A program made the translations under genes and the position numbers. Under the pieces are notes generated by a model that was given only the letters and a program-made list of their open reading frames with translations, searched no databases and was not told the DNA's origin. From Rubrivivax sp. (lineage in GTDB: Bacteria > Pseudomonadota > Gammaproteobacteria > Burkholderiales > Burkholderiaceae_C), in NCBI GenBank assembly GCA_016789865.1, contig JAEUPC010000156.1, positions 1 to 64,000 of the forward strand: DNA of 64,000 nucleotides, read 5' to 3'. Positions 17,525-25,527 of this stretch are shown piece by piece; position 1 is the stretch's first letter, and each line of letters begins with the position of its first letter.

Positions 17525-18448
17525 TCACGCCAGCCGCTTCAAGGCCTCGGCATACAGCGCATTGCGAGGTGCGCCGGTGATCTCGGCGGCGAGCGCGACC
17601 GCCTGTTTCAAGGGCAGCTCACGCTGCAGGATGGCCAGCGCCTTCAACGCTGCGGCCGGCAACGCCTGCGGTGCCTCGGGGGCTGCGGGCTCGGCGGAGT
17701 GCACCACGACGACGAACTCGCCGCGCCGGCGCTGGGCGTCGGCCGCCAGCCAGAGCGGCAGGCCGGCCGCCGGCATCGTCGCGATGGTCTCGAACTGCTT
17801 GGTCAGCTCGCGCGCCAGCGTCACGCGGCGCGCGGGGACGCGCGCCGCCAGTTCGGCGGCCAACGCCTCGATGCGGTGCGGCGCCTCGAACAGCGCGAAG
17901 CTGGTGCCCTCGTCCAGCAGGGCTTGCAGGCGTGCCGCGCGCTCCGCGCCCTTCGCGGGCAGGAAACCGACGAAACGGCACCCTTGGCCGCGCAGGTCGC
18001 CCGCGGCGCTGAGCGCGGCCACCACGCTGCTCGCCCCGGGCACCGGCACCACGCGGTAGCCGGCCTCGACGGCGGCGGCGACCACCCGCGCGCCCGGGTC
18101 CGAGATCGCCGGCGTGCCGGCGTCGGAAACCAGGGCCACCGCCTCGCCACGTGCCAGGTGCGACAGCACCGGCGCCGTGGCCGCCTGTTCGTTGTGGGCA
18201 TGCACCGCCAGCAGCGGCTTGCGCAGGCCGTAATGCGCCAGCAGCGCCCCGCTGACACGCGTGTCTTCGCATGCCACCACGTCGACGCGGGCCAGCACGT
18301 GCAAGGCGCGCAAGGTGATGTCGGCCAGGTTGCCGATCGGCGTGGCCACGACATACAGTGCCCCTGGGGCGAAATGCTGGCGGCCCGCGGCCGCAGCGGC
18401 CGCCTGCAGCAGCACGCCGGGCAAGGAGGGGTCGACGTTGGTGTTCAA
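17525..18448 (-). CDS. rsmI: 16S rRNA 2'-O-methyltransferase RsmI (cytidine 1402)
   Basis: A SAM-dependent methyltransferase of the tetrapyrrole methylase fold, modifying C1402 of 16S r[52 protein letters not shown] and [14 protein letters not shown] are diagnostic. The TTG at 18448 is proposed as start because GGGGAGGG lies about ten bases upstream on the minus strand and no better candidate has one; a GTG at 18415 would give a protein ten residues shorter. The proposed start overlaps the likely start of the divergent yraN. Length about 307 residues. Confidence 0.9.
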   Translation of the reverse strand: MNTNVDPSLPGVLLQAAAAAAGRQHFAPGALYVVATPIGNLADITLRALHVLARVDVVACEDTRVSGALLAHYGLRKPLLAVHAHNEQAATAPVLSHLARGEAVALVSDAGTPAISDPGARVVAAAVEAGYRVVPVPGASSVVAALSAAGDLRGQGCRFVGFLPAKGAERAARLQALLDEGTSFALFEAPHRIEALAAELAARVPARRVTLARELTKQFETIATMPAAGLPLWLAADAQRRRGEFVVVVHSAEPAAPEAPQALPAAALKALAILQRELPLKQAVALAAEITGAPRNALYAEALKRLA

Positions 18449-18866
18449 GCGCGAAAGACCCTCCCCGGTGCAGCGCACGCCGGCGCGCGGAACACCGGCC
18501 GCCACCACCGAATGTGCCGGCCGGGCCGCCGAGATGCGTGCCGAGCAGTGGCTGGTCGGCCAGGGCCTCGTGCCGGTGGCGCGGAATTATCGGGTGGCGC
18601 GCGGGCCGTCGGCGCGCGGCGGTGAGGTCGACCTGATCCTGCGCGACCGTGACGGCACGCTCGTCTTCGTGGAGGTGCGCGCGCGCGCCGATGCGCGGCA
18701 CGGCGGCGCGGCCGCCAGCATCGGCGCGACCAAGCGCCAGCGCATCGTGTTTGCCGCGCAGCACTACCTGCTGCGGCTGCCGGCGCCCCCGCCTTGCCGC
18801 TTCGATGTCGTCACGGTCGAAGGCGAGGAGGTGCGCTGGATCCCTGCCGCATTCGACGCGGGCTGA
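18441..18866 (+). CDS. yraN: YraN family (UPF0102) endonuclease-like protein
   Basis: A small protein of the UPF0102 family with a restriction-endonuclease-like fold. The diagnostic regions are CAGRAAEMRAEQWL, then GGEVDLILRDRDGTLVFVEVRAR with the expected Glu/Asp and EVR catalytic-type residues, and ATKRQRIVFAAQHYL. Its biological role is not established. Start choice is unsettled: the GTG at 18441 (or TTG at 18438) has a strong AAGGAGG at 18424-18429; a GTG at 18468 lacks one, and the ATG at 18534 would remove the conserved GRxAE segment. The gene leads a yraN-diaA-dolP order seen in many proteobacteria, with rsmI divergent. Confidence 0.85.
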   Translation: MFKRERPSPVQRTPARGTPAATTECAGRAAEMRAEQWLVGQGLVPVARNYRVARGPSARGGEVDLILRDRDGTLVFVEVRARADARHGGAAASIGATKRQRIVFAAQHYLLRLPAPPPCRFDVVTVEGEEVRWIPAAFDAG

Positions 18867-18930
18867 GGGCCCGCGTGTGTGGCGCGCGCCGCTCACGCGC
18901 CTCGCAACGAAGCCGCCGGCACCCCTCGTC

Positions 18931-18936
18931 TATGAT
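18931..18936 (+). promoter_or_regulatory. Possible -10 element of diaA
   Basis: TATGAT matches the -10 consensus in five of six bases and ends nine bases before the diaA ATG. No ribosome binding site is visible in between, so a transcript from here would be leaderless or nearly so. No convincing -35 element is seen. Confidence 0.4.
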
Positions 18937-18945
18937 GCGCGCCCC

Positions 18946-19485
18946 ATGCTCGAGCAGCGCATCCAGCAGCAGTTCTTCGAGAGCGCCGACCTGAAGTACC
19001 AGTCGGCGGAAACGCTGGCGCGACCGGTGGCCGAAGCGGCGCAGGCGCTGCTGGGCGCCATCACCAGCGGCGGCAAGGTGCTCGTGTTCGCGGCCGGCAT
19101 GGGTTCGGCACTGGCGCTGCACTTCCAGCGTTTGCTGCTCGGCCGCTTCGAACGAGAGCGGCTGCCGCTGGCGGCCATCGCATTGGGAACGCAGGCCCCG
19201 GACCAGGTGCGCGCGCTCGGGCTGCCCGGCGACGTGCTGCTGCTGGTCGACAACGGCGAAGGCGAAAGCGCGCCGGTCGTCGCGGCGGCACGCGGCAAGG
19301 ACATGACGCTCGTGCTGCTGGCCGGCCGCGGCGCGGCCGAGTTGCGCGAGCTGCTCACCGAGAGCGACGTGCTGGTACCCGTGCCGCACGAGCGCGGCGC
19401 GCGCGTGGCGGAGGTGCAGATGCTGGTGTTGCATTGCCTTTGTGACGCCATCGATTTCCAGTTGATGGGGGACCTCGAACCATGA
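18946..19485 (+). CDS. diaA: SIS-domain protein, DiaA/GmhA-like
   Basis: A 179-residue sugar isomerase (SIS) domain protein in the place occupied by DiaA, the DnaA initiator-associating factor, or phosphoheptose isomerase GmhA. The N-terminal helices (RIQQQFFESADLKYQSAETLARPVAEAAQ, shown in part) and the sequence of strands fit. It is unusual: the Gly-rich loop reads GKVLVFAAGMGSALALHF instead of the common GNGGSA, and the phosphosugar loop reads DNGEGES instead of TSGNS. That makes catalytic GmhA activity unlikely and favours a structural, DiaA-like role. Its TGA overlaps the dolP ATG by four bases. Confidence 0.75.
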   Translation: MLEQRIQQQFFESADLKYQSAETLARPVAEAAQALLGAITSGGKVLVFAAGMGSALALHFQRLLLGRFERERLPLAAIALGTQAPDQVRALGLPGDVLLLVDNGEGESAPVVAAARGKDMTLVLLAGRGAAELRELLTESDVLVPVPHERGARVAEVQMLVLHCLCDAIDFQLMGDLEP

Positions 19486-20126
19486 ACCTGAACACCCTGA
19501 CATCGCGCAAGGCGGGCTCCAGCGCCGGTGCCCTGGTGCTGGCCGGCCTGCTGGCCGCCTTGGCGGCACTGGCCGGCTGCGCGCCGCTGATCCTCGGCGG
19601 CGCGGTGGTGGGCACCGGCCTGGTCGTCACCGACCGCCGCACCACCGGCATGCAGATCGAGGACCGCAGCATCGAGAGCAAGGCCGGGTCGCGCGCCGGG
19701 GAGCTCGCCACGCTCGGGCGCATCAACGTCACCAGCTACAACCGCACCGTGCTCATCACCGGCGAGGTGCCGGGCGAGACCGAGCGCGCCGCCGTCGAGA
19801 AGGCCGTCTCCGGGGTCGAGAACGTGCGCGCGGTCGTCAACGAACTGGTGGTGGCGCCCAACCTCACGCTGTCGCAGCGTTCGGGCGACTCGGTGTTGGG
19901 CACCAGGGTCAAGGCCTCGTTCGTCGACGCCAAGGACCTCACGGCCAACGCCTTCAAGGTGGTGGCCGAGCGCGGTGTGGTCTACCTGCTGGGCCGCGTC
20001 ACCGAGCGCGAGGCACAGCGCGCCACCGACATCGCGCGCGCCGTGTCGGGCGTGGTGAAGGTGGTGCGGGTGCTGGACGTCATCACCGAGGAAGAGCTCG
20101 CGGCGATGACGGGCGCGAAGAAGTAG
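19482..20126 (+). CDS. dolP: BON-domain outer-membrane lipoprotein DolP
   Basis: A 214-residue lipoprotein: signal peptide with lipobox ending at Cys33 (ALAGC), then two BON domains (about 60-130 and 140-205; NVTSYNRTVLITGEV and AERGVVYLLGRVTEREAQRAT). DolP (YraP) helps keep outer-membrane integrity and binds anionic phospholipid at division sites in E. coli. The gene starts inside the diaA stop codon, so translation is coupled. The order yraN-diaA-dolP supports the assignment. Confidence 0.9.
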   Translation: MNLNTLTSRKAGSSAGALVLAGLLAALAALAGCAPLILGGAVVGTGLVVTDRRTTGMQIEDRSIESKAGSRAGELATLGRINVTSYNRTVLITGEVPGETERAAVEKAVSGVENVRAVVNELVVAPNLTLSQRSGDSVLGTRVKASFVDAKDLTANAFKVVAERGVVYLLGRVTEREAQRATDIARAVSGVVKVVRVLDVITEEELAAMTGAKK

Positions 20127-20147
20127 CAGCGGCCGGGCCCCGGCGGC

Positions 20148-21035
20148 TCACTTCAGCCGTCGGATCAGGCTCGAAGTGTCCTGGCGCCGCGCGCCCAGCT
20201 GCTGCAACTCGGCGTAGAACTGGTCCACCAGCGCCGCCACCGGCAGCTGCGCGCCGTTGCGGCGCGCTTCCTCGAGCGCCAGGCCGAGGTCCTTGCGCAT
20301 CCAGTCGACCGCGAAGCCGAAGTCGAACTGTCCTTGGAGCATCGTCTTGCCGCGGTTGTCCATCTGCCAGCTCTGCGCGGCGCCCTTGCCGATGACCTCC
20401 AGCACCAGCGGCATGTCCAGGCCGGCACGTTGACCGAAGGCCAGGCCTTCGGCCAGCCCCTGCACGAGGCCGGCGATGCACAGTTGGTTGACCATCTTGG
20501 CCAGCTGGCCGGCGCCGCTGTCGCCGATGCGCGTGACGGCGCGCGCGAAGTTCATCGCCATCGCCTTCATCGCCTCGAACGGCTCGGCGTCGCCGCCGCA
20601 CATCACGGTGAGGGCCCCGTTCACCGCGCCGGCCTGGCCACCGGAGACCGGTGCGTCGACGAAGTGCAGGCCGCGCGTGCGCGCCAGCGCGTGCAGCTCG
20701 CGCGCCACCGTGGCTGAAGCGGTGGTGTGATCGACCAGCACCGCGTCGGGCTTCATGCCCGCGAACGCCCCATCGTCGCCCAGCACCACGCCACGCAGGT
20801 CGTCGTCGTTGCCGACACACGAAAACACCACCTCGGCCCCGGCCGCTGCTTCGCGCGGCGTGGCCGCGCTCTTGCCGCCGTACTCGCGCACCCAGGCCTC
20901 GGCCTTGGCCGCGGTACGGTTGTAGACGGTGACGCGGTGCCCGGCGCGCGCCAGGTGCCCCGCCATCGGATGGCCCATCACCCCCAGCCCGACGAAGGCC
21001 AGCTTGCGGGGCAGCACAGTGCCGTAGTCACGCAT
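20148..21035 (-). CDS. NAD(P)-dependent beta-hydroxyacid dehydrogenase (3-hydroxyisobutyrate dehydrogenase/tartronate semialdehyde reductase family)
   Basis: A 295-residue two-domain dehydrogenase. The N-terminal Rossmann part has FVGLGVMGHPMAGHLARAGH, YNRTAAK and VDHTTAS; the substrate loop is DAPVSGGQAGAVNG, and the catalytic lysine lies in AGQLAKMVNQL. C-terminal RKDLGLALEEA matches the family. Possible substrates include 3-hydroxyisobutyrate, tartronate semialdehyde or succinate semialdehyde; sequence alone does not choose. The mmsA gene of the same valine pathway is present at 43893 but far away. The ATG at 21035 is preferred; an upstream in-frame ATG at 21068 is possible. Confidence 0.85.
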   Translation of the reverse strand: MRDYGTVLPRKLAFVGLGVMGHPMAGHLARAGHRVTVYNRTAAKAEAWVREYGGKSAATPREAAAGAEVVFSCVGNDDDLRGVVLGDDGAFAGMKPDAVLVDHTTASATVARELHALARTRGLHFVDAPVSGGQAGAVNGALTVMCGGDAEPFEAMKAMAMNFARAVTRIGDSGAGQLAKMVNQLCIAGLVQGLAEGLAFGQRAGLDMPLVLEVIGKGAAQSWQMDNRGKTMLQGQFDFGFAVDWMRKDLGLALEEARRNGAQLPVAALVDQFYAELQQLGARRQDTSSLIRRLK

Positions 21036-21094
21036 AGTCAAGTTCGAGGGGACAGTCTGAACCAGCAAGCGGCCCGCCAGCCCGGCGAGGCACG

Positions 21095-21183
21095 CAGCCC
21101 AGCGGCAGCCGCGGATCCGGCTTTGCCGGGCCGCCGGCTGCGCCCCCCCGGGGGGGAGCCGCCGAAGGCGCTTCGGGGGGGGC
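21095..21183 (-). repeat. GC-rich hairpin repeat, copy A (after pilU)
   Basis: Starting right after the pilU stop, the minus strand reads a C-run, GAAGCGCCTTCGGCGG, a CCCCCCCGGGGGGG palindrome and then GGCGGCCCGGCAAAGCCGG. The same order of blocks occurs after pilT (copy B) and after pckG (copy C). It can fold into several strong hairpins and may end transcription or protect the 3' end. Confidence 0.7.
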
Positions 21184-22320
21184 TCATATGACGCGCATGT
21201 GCTCGGTCCCCTCGGCGAGGTCGAGCTTGCGCGCGCGCTGGCTTTGCAGCTTGATCTGCAGCCGCAGGTCGTTCACGCTGTCGGCGTTGCGCAGCGCGTC
21301 TTCGTAGCTGATGTGGTTGTCTTCGTAGAGCTGGAACAGGCTCTGGTCGAAGGTCTGCATGCCGTGCTCGCGGCTGCGCTTCATCAGCTCCTTGATCTCG
21401 GCGACCTCGCCCTTGAAGATGAGGTCGCTGATCAGCGGCGTGTTGAGCAGGATCTCCACCGCGGCAATGCGCCCGCGGCCGGCCTCGCGCGGGATGAGGC
21501 GCTGGCTGACCATGCCCTTCAGGTTCAGCGACAGGTCCATCAGCAGCTGCTGGCGGCGCTCTTCGGGGAAGAAGTTGATGATGCGGTCCAGCGCCTGGTT
21601 GGCGCTGTTGGCGTGCAGGGTGGCCAGGCACAGGTGGCCGGTCTCGGCGAACGCCACCGCGTGCTCCATCGTCTCGCGGTCGCGGATCTCGCCCATCAGG
21701 ATGACGTCGGGCGCCTGGCGCAGGGTGTTCTTCAGCGCGGCTTCCCAGCTGTCGGTGTCGATGCCCAGTTCGCGCTGCGTGACGATGCAGTTCTTGTGCG
21801 GGTGCACGAATTCCACCGGGTCTTCCACGGTGATGATGTGGCCGTAGCTGTTCTCGTTGCGCCAGTCGACCATCGCGGCCAGCGAGGTGCTCTTGCCCGA
21901 GCCGGTGGCGCCCACGAAGATGCACAGGCCGCGCTTGGTCATCGCCACGTCCTTCAGCACCTGCGGCAGGCCCAGGCCGTCGATGGTGGGCAGCTCGCGC
22001 GGGATGGTGCGGAACACCAGCCCGATGTGGCCCTGCTGCAGGAACGAGTTGACGCGGAAGCGCCCCACGCCCTGCGGGCTGATGGCGAAGTTGCACTCCT
22101 TGGTCTTCTCGAATTCGGCGGCCTGCTTGTCGTTCATCACCGCGCGCGCCAGCGCGATGGTGTGCTGGCCGGTCAGCGGCTGCGGGCTGACCTTGGTGAT
22201 CTTGCCGTCCACCTTGATGGCGGGCGGGAAATCGGCCGTGAGGAAGAGGTCCGAGCCATTGCGGCCGACCATCAGCCGCAGCAGGTCGTTGACGAACTTC
22301 GATGCCTGGTCGCGTTCCAT
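21184..22320 (-). CDS. pilU: Type IV pilus twitching ATPase PilU
   Basis: A 378-residue hexameric ATPase of the PilT/PilU group that supports pilus retraction from the inner-membrane base. Walker A is FVGATGSGKSTSLAAM (about 135-150), followed by ITVEDPVEFVH, the Asp box LMGEIRDRETMEHAV and the His box LCLATLHANSANQAL. The early segment MVGRNGSDLFLTADFPPAIKVDGK and the long C-terminus ending EGTEHMRVI are PilU-like. It follows pilT in the same orientation, separated by 171 bases that hold repeat copy B. Confidence 0.95.
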   Translation of the reverse strand: MERDQASKFVNDLLRLMVGRNGSDLFLTADFPPAIKVDGKITKVSPQPLTGQHTIALARAVMNDKQAAEFEKTKECNFAISPQGVGRFRVNSFLQQGHIGLVFRTIPRELPTIDGLGLPQVLKDVAMTKRGLCIFVGATGSGKSTSLAAMVDWRNENSYGHIITVEDPVEFVHPHKNCIVTQRELGIDTDSWEAALKNTLRQAPDVILMGEIRDRETMEHAVAFAETGHLCLATLHANSANQALDRIINFFPEERRQQLLMDLSLNLKGMVSQRLIPREAGRGRIAAVEILLNTPLISDLIFKGEVAEIKELMKRSREHGMQTFDQSLFQLYEDNHISYEDALRNADSVNDLRLQIKLQSQRARKLDLAEGTEHMRVI

Positions 22321-22344
22321 ACGTTCAGTTCTCCAGCGGTATCG

Positions 22345-22491
22345 GAGGCACCACGTGTCCAGCGCAGGAGCCGAGCCAAGCAGCCGCCGCGGAACCGGCC
22401 TTGCCGGGCCGCCGGCGGTGCCACAAGGGACTCGAAGAGTCCCCGGCGGGGACTCGGGGGAGGCGCCGAATGCGCTTCGGGCGGAGCGATG
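22345..22491 (-). repeat. GC-rich hairpin repeat, copy B (between pilT and pilU)
   Basis: After the pilT stop the minus strand has CCGCCCGAAGCGCATTCGG, CCTCCCCCGAGTCCCCG with its inverted partner CGGGGACTC, then CGCCGGCGGCCCGGCAAGGC. Block order and sequence match copies A and C, with an extra hairpin in the middle. It fills most of the gap before pilU. Confidence 0.7.
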
Positions 22492-23535
22492 TCATCCCGG
22501 GAAGTTCTCGGGGATTTTCGCCTTGCCGCGCGCTTCGGCCGGCGTGATGAGGTTGCGGCGCACGAGGTCGGCGAGGTTCTGGTCCAGCGTCTGCATGCCC
22601 ATGCTCTGGCCGGTCTGGATGGCGCTGTACATCTGGGCGATCTTGTTCTCGCGGATCAGGTTTCGGATGGCGCTGGTGCCCAGCATGATCTCGTGCGCGG
22701 CGACGCGGCCCGAGCCGTCCTTGAGCTTGCTCAGCGTCTGCGAGATGACGGCGACCAGCGACTCGGAGAGCATCGCACGCACCATCTCCTTCTCGGCGGC
22801 GGGGAACACGTCGACGACGCGGTCGATGGTCTTCGCCGCACTGCTGGTGTGCAGCGTGCCGAACACGAGGTGGCCGGTCTCGGCCGCGGTGAGCGCCAGC
22901 CGGATGGTCTCGAGGTCGCGCATCTCGCCCACCAGGATGGCGTCGGGGTCCTCGCGCAGCGCGCTGCGCAGCGCGTTGGAGAAACTCAGCGTGTGCGGCC
23001 CCACCTCGCGCTGGTTGACCAGGCACTTCTTGCTCTCGTGCACGAACTCGATCGGGTCTTCCACCGTGAGCACGTGGCCGTACTCGTTTTCGTTCATGTG
23101 GTTCACCATCGCGGCCAGAGTGGTGCTCTTGCCGCTGCCGGTGGGGCCGGTGACGAGCACCAGGCCGCGCGGCTTGAGCGACAGCTCGGTGAAGACCTTC
23201 GGGCAGCCGAGCTGCTCCAGCGTGAGGATCTTGCTCGGGATGGTACGGAACACCGCGCCCGCGCCGCGGTTCTGGTTGAAGGCGTTGACGCGAAAGCGCG
23301 CCAGCCCCTGGATCTCGAAGCTGAAGTCGCACTCCAGCGTGTCCTCGTAGTGCTTGCGCTGCGCATCGTTCATGATGTCGTAGACCATGGCGTGCACCGC
23401 CTTGTGGTCCAGCGCTTCGACGTTGATGCGGCGCACGTCACCGTGCACGCGGATCATCGGCGGCAAACCGGCCGACAAGTGCAGGTCGGAGGCCTTGTTC
23501 TTGACCGAGAAGGCCAGCAGCTGGGTGATGTCCAT
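22492..23535 (-). CDS. pilT: Type IV pilus retraction ATPase PilT
   Basis: A 347-residue retraction motor of type IV pili, acting at the cytoplasmic face of the pilus machine. The start MDITQLLAFSVKNKASDLHLSAG is canonical. Walker A VTGPTGSGKSTTLAAM (about 130-145), ITVEDPIEFVH-type Asp box (LTVEDPIEFVHESK), Walker B ILVGEMRDLETIRLAL, and His box FGTLHTSSAAKTIDR are present, and the C-terminal GMQTLDQNLADL is the AIRNLIRE/QTLDQ region needed for retraction. It is divergent from yggS, a very common arrangement. Confidence 0.97.
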   Translation of the reverse strand: MDITQLLAFSVKNKASDLHLSAGLPPMIRVHGDVRRINVEALDHKAVHAMVYDIMNDAQRKHYEDTLECDFSFEIQGLARFRVNAFNQNRGAGAVFRTIPSKILTLEQLGCPKVFTELSLKPRGLVLVTGPTGSGKSTTLAAMVNHMNENEYGHVLTVEDPIEFVHESKKCLVNQREVGPHTLSFSNALRSALREDPDAILVGEMRDLETIRLALTAAETGHLVFGTLHTSSAAKTIDRVVDVFPAAEKEMVRAMLSESLVAVISQTLSKLKDGSGRVAAHEIMLGTSAIRNLIRENKIAQMYSAIQTGQSMGMQTLDQNLADLVRRNLITPAEARGKAKIPENFPG

Positions 23536-23585
23536 GCGCAGGAGGGGGCGGCCGCGAGCACGCCGCCGTTAAGCTTCGAACCATT

Positions 23586-24281
23586 ATGGGCACCATCGGA
23601 AGCAACCTGCAAGAAGTGCGGCGGCGCATCGAGGCGGCCTGCGCGAAGGCTGCGCGCGATGTCAATACCGTCACGCTGCTTGCCGTGAGCAAGACGTTTC
23701 CGCCGGCCGCCCTGCGCGAGGCGTTCGCTGCCGGGGCCCGGGCCTTCGGCGAGAACTACGCGCAGGAGGCGCTGGCCAAGATCGACGCCCTGGCCGATCT
23801 GCGCCCGCTGATCGAGTGGCACTTCATCGGCCCGCTGCAAAGCAACAAGACGCGCCCGGTCGCCGCGGCGTTCGACTGGGTGCACTCGGTCGACCGGCTC
23901 AGGATCGCCCAGCGCCTGGCCGAGCAGCGCCCGGCCGATCTTCCCGCGCTGAACCTGTGCCTTCAGGTCAACGTGAGCGGCGAAGCCAGCAAGAGCGGCA
24001 CCGCTCCCGCGGATGTGCCGACGCTGGCCGCGGCGGTGGCGGCACTTCCAGGCGAGCGCGTGCGCCTGCGCGGCCTGATGTCGATCCCCGAGCCCAACGA
24101 CGATGCGGCACGGCAGCGGGGGCAGCATCGCGCGGTGCGCGAGCTCTTCGTGGCCCTTCGCGCCGCCGGCCATCCCCTGGACACGTTGTCGATGGGGATG
24201 AGCGCAGACCTCGAAGCGGCCATCCTCGAAGGCTCCACGCTGGTGCGCGTGGGAAGCGCCATCTTCGGGCAGAGGTACTGA
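23586..24281 (+). CDS. yggS: PLP homeostasis protein YggS (PLPBP)
   Basis: A 231-residue single-domain PLP-binding protein of the alanine racemase fold, involved in pyridoxal phosphate homeostasis and without known enzyme activity. The PLP lysine is Lys36 in LLAVSKTFP; FGENYAQEALAK, WHFIGPLQSNK, VHSVDR, CLQVNVSGEASKSG, LRGLMSIPEP and SMGMSADLEAAI...GSTLVRVGSAIFG match the family throughout. It is divergent from pilT with about 50 bases between the starts. Confidence 0.95.
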   Translation: MGTIGSNLQEVRRRIEAACAKAARDVNTVTLLAVSKTFPPAALREAFAAGARAFGENYAQEALAKIDALADLRPLIEWHFIGPLQSNKTRPVAAAFDWVHSVDRLRIAQRLAEQRPADLPALNLCLQVNVSGEASKSGTAPADVPTLAAAVAALPGERVRLRGLMSIPEPNDDAARQRGQHRAVRELFVALRAAGHPLDTLSMGMSADLEAAILEGSTLVRVGSAIFGQRY

Positions 24282-24358
24282 GCGCGGGGATTCGCACCGG
24301 CGAGCAATCGCGCGACGGCGTGATGAGCGCAGGCGTGGGCGGTCCGCTTACAGCATCT

Positions 24359-25378
24359 TCAGTTCAGGTACATGCCCAGGTAGCGGCGGCCGCGGTTCAC
24401 CGCTTCGGCATCACCGCAGGCACCGAACCACTCCACCAGTTGCGTGCGCGCGCGCTCGCGGTGCTCACCCTTGTCGCGCAGCACCACCTCGAGCAGCTGG
24501 TCGAACGCGGCGCTGAAGTCGCCTTCGTACACCTGCAGCGCGGCCAGCCCGAAGCGGGCCTCGAAGTCCTTCGGGTTGGCGGCGATGCGCGCCCGGAACT
24601 CCGCGGCGTTGCCGGCCGGGCGGTTCCTGGCCAGCTCGATGCGCTTCGACAGCGCCGGGTGGCGGTCGCCGCGGGCCTCGGCGGCCACTGCGTCGAGCAG
24701 CGGCTGCGCGGCATCGAGCTCGGCGCGCGCGATGTGCCGCTCGGCCAGGTCCATCAACGTCGCGGCGTGCCGCGGCTCGACGGCCAGCACCTCCTGCAGC
24801 AGCGCCTCGGCTTCGTCGGGCTGGCCGGCCTCGTCGGCCTGTGCGGCGGCCAGGCGCAACTCGTCCACCGGCGAGGCGCCGCCGGGCAACTTGCCCAGGT
24901 GCTTGTCGAGGAACTGGCGGATCTGCCCTTCGGGCAGCGCGCCGACAAACTTGTCCACCGGCCGCCCGCCGGCGAACAGCACCACCAGGGGGATGCTGCG
25001 GATGCCCAGCGCCGCCGAGATGGTGGGCGCCTCGTCGGTGTTGATCTTGGCCAGCAGCACGCGGCCGCCCAGGCTTTGCACCACCCGCTCCAGCACCGGC
25101 CCCAGCGAGCGGCACGGGCCGCACCAGGGCGCCCAGCAGTCCAGCAGCACCGGCACGTCGAGCGAACGCTCGAGCACCAGGGCCTCGAAGTCGGCCTCGG
25201 TGACATCGAAGACGAGTTCGGCCGCCGCCGGCCCGGCGGGGGGCGGCATCGGCCCTGCGGCGATGGCGCCCAGGCCCGTGGCGGCGGCGTTGCCCTTCCC
25301 GGCGGCTGCCGGCTCTTGCCCGTAGGGGTTGTAGGCCGCGAAGGGGTTGGCCCCGGGCCGGTCGTTGGATGCACTCAT
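24359..25378 (-). CDS. CnoX/YbbN-like thioredoxin with TPR-like C-terminus
   Basis: A 339-residue protein with a thioredoxin domain at about 55-160 and helical TPR-like repeats after 175. The active site is WAPWCGPCRSL (Cys86, Cys89), followed by the cis-proline segment RSIPLVVLFAGG. E. coli CnoX has lost this motif, while many other bacterial CnoX proteins keep a redox-active version; they act as redox holdases that pass clients to GroEL. The Ala/Pro-rich first 50 residues are probably disordered. The start at 25378 fits the composition; an ATG two codons earlier is possible. It is divergent from proC. Confidence 0.9.
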   Translation of the reverse strand: MSASNDRPGANPFAAYNPYGQEPAAAGKGNAAATGLGAIAAGPMPPPAGPAAAELVFDVTEADFEALVLERSLDVPVLLDCWAPWCGPCRSLGPVLERVVQSLGGRVLLAKINTDEAPTISAALGIRSIPLVVLFAGGRPVDKFVGALPEGQIRQFLDKHLGKLPGGASPVDELRLAAAQADEAGQPDEAEALLQEVLAVEPRHAATLMDLAERHIARAELDAAQPLLDAVAAEARGDRHPALSKRIELARNRPAGNAAEFRARIAANPKDFEARFGLAALQVYEGDFSAAFDQLLEVVLRDKGEHRERARTQLVEWFGACGDAEAVNRGRRYLGMYLN

Positions 25379-25515
25379 GGCCGGCATTTTGGGGCGACTC
25401 GGCGCGGCTGCAAGACGCGGCGCCACGCACACGCGCCCGGGCCGCCCACGCGGCCTGCGGCGACAGCCCGCGGCTGCGGGCGGCTGCGGGCGGCTGTCGG
25501 CGGCAGGCCGCTGGC

Positions 25516-25521
25516 TACACT
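25516..25521 (+). promoter_or_regulatory. Possible -10 element of proC
   Basis: TACACT lies six bases before the proC ATG with no ribosome binding site between. The spacing predicts transcription starting at or next to the start codon. Confidence 0.4.
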
Positions 25522-25527
25522 GGCACC

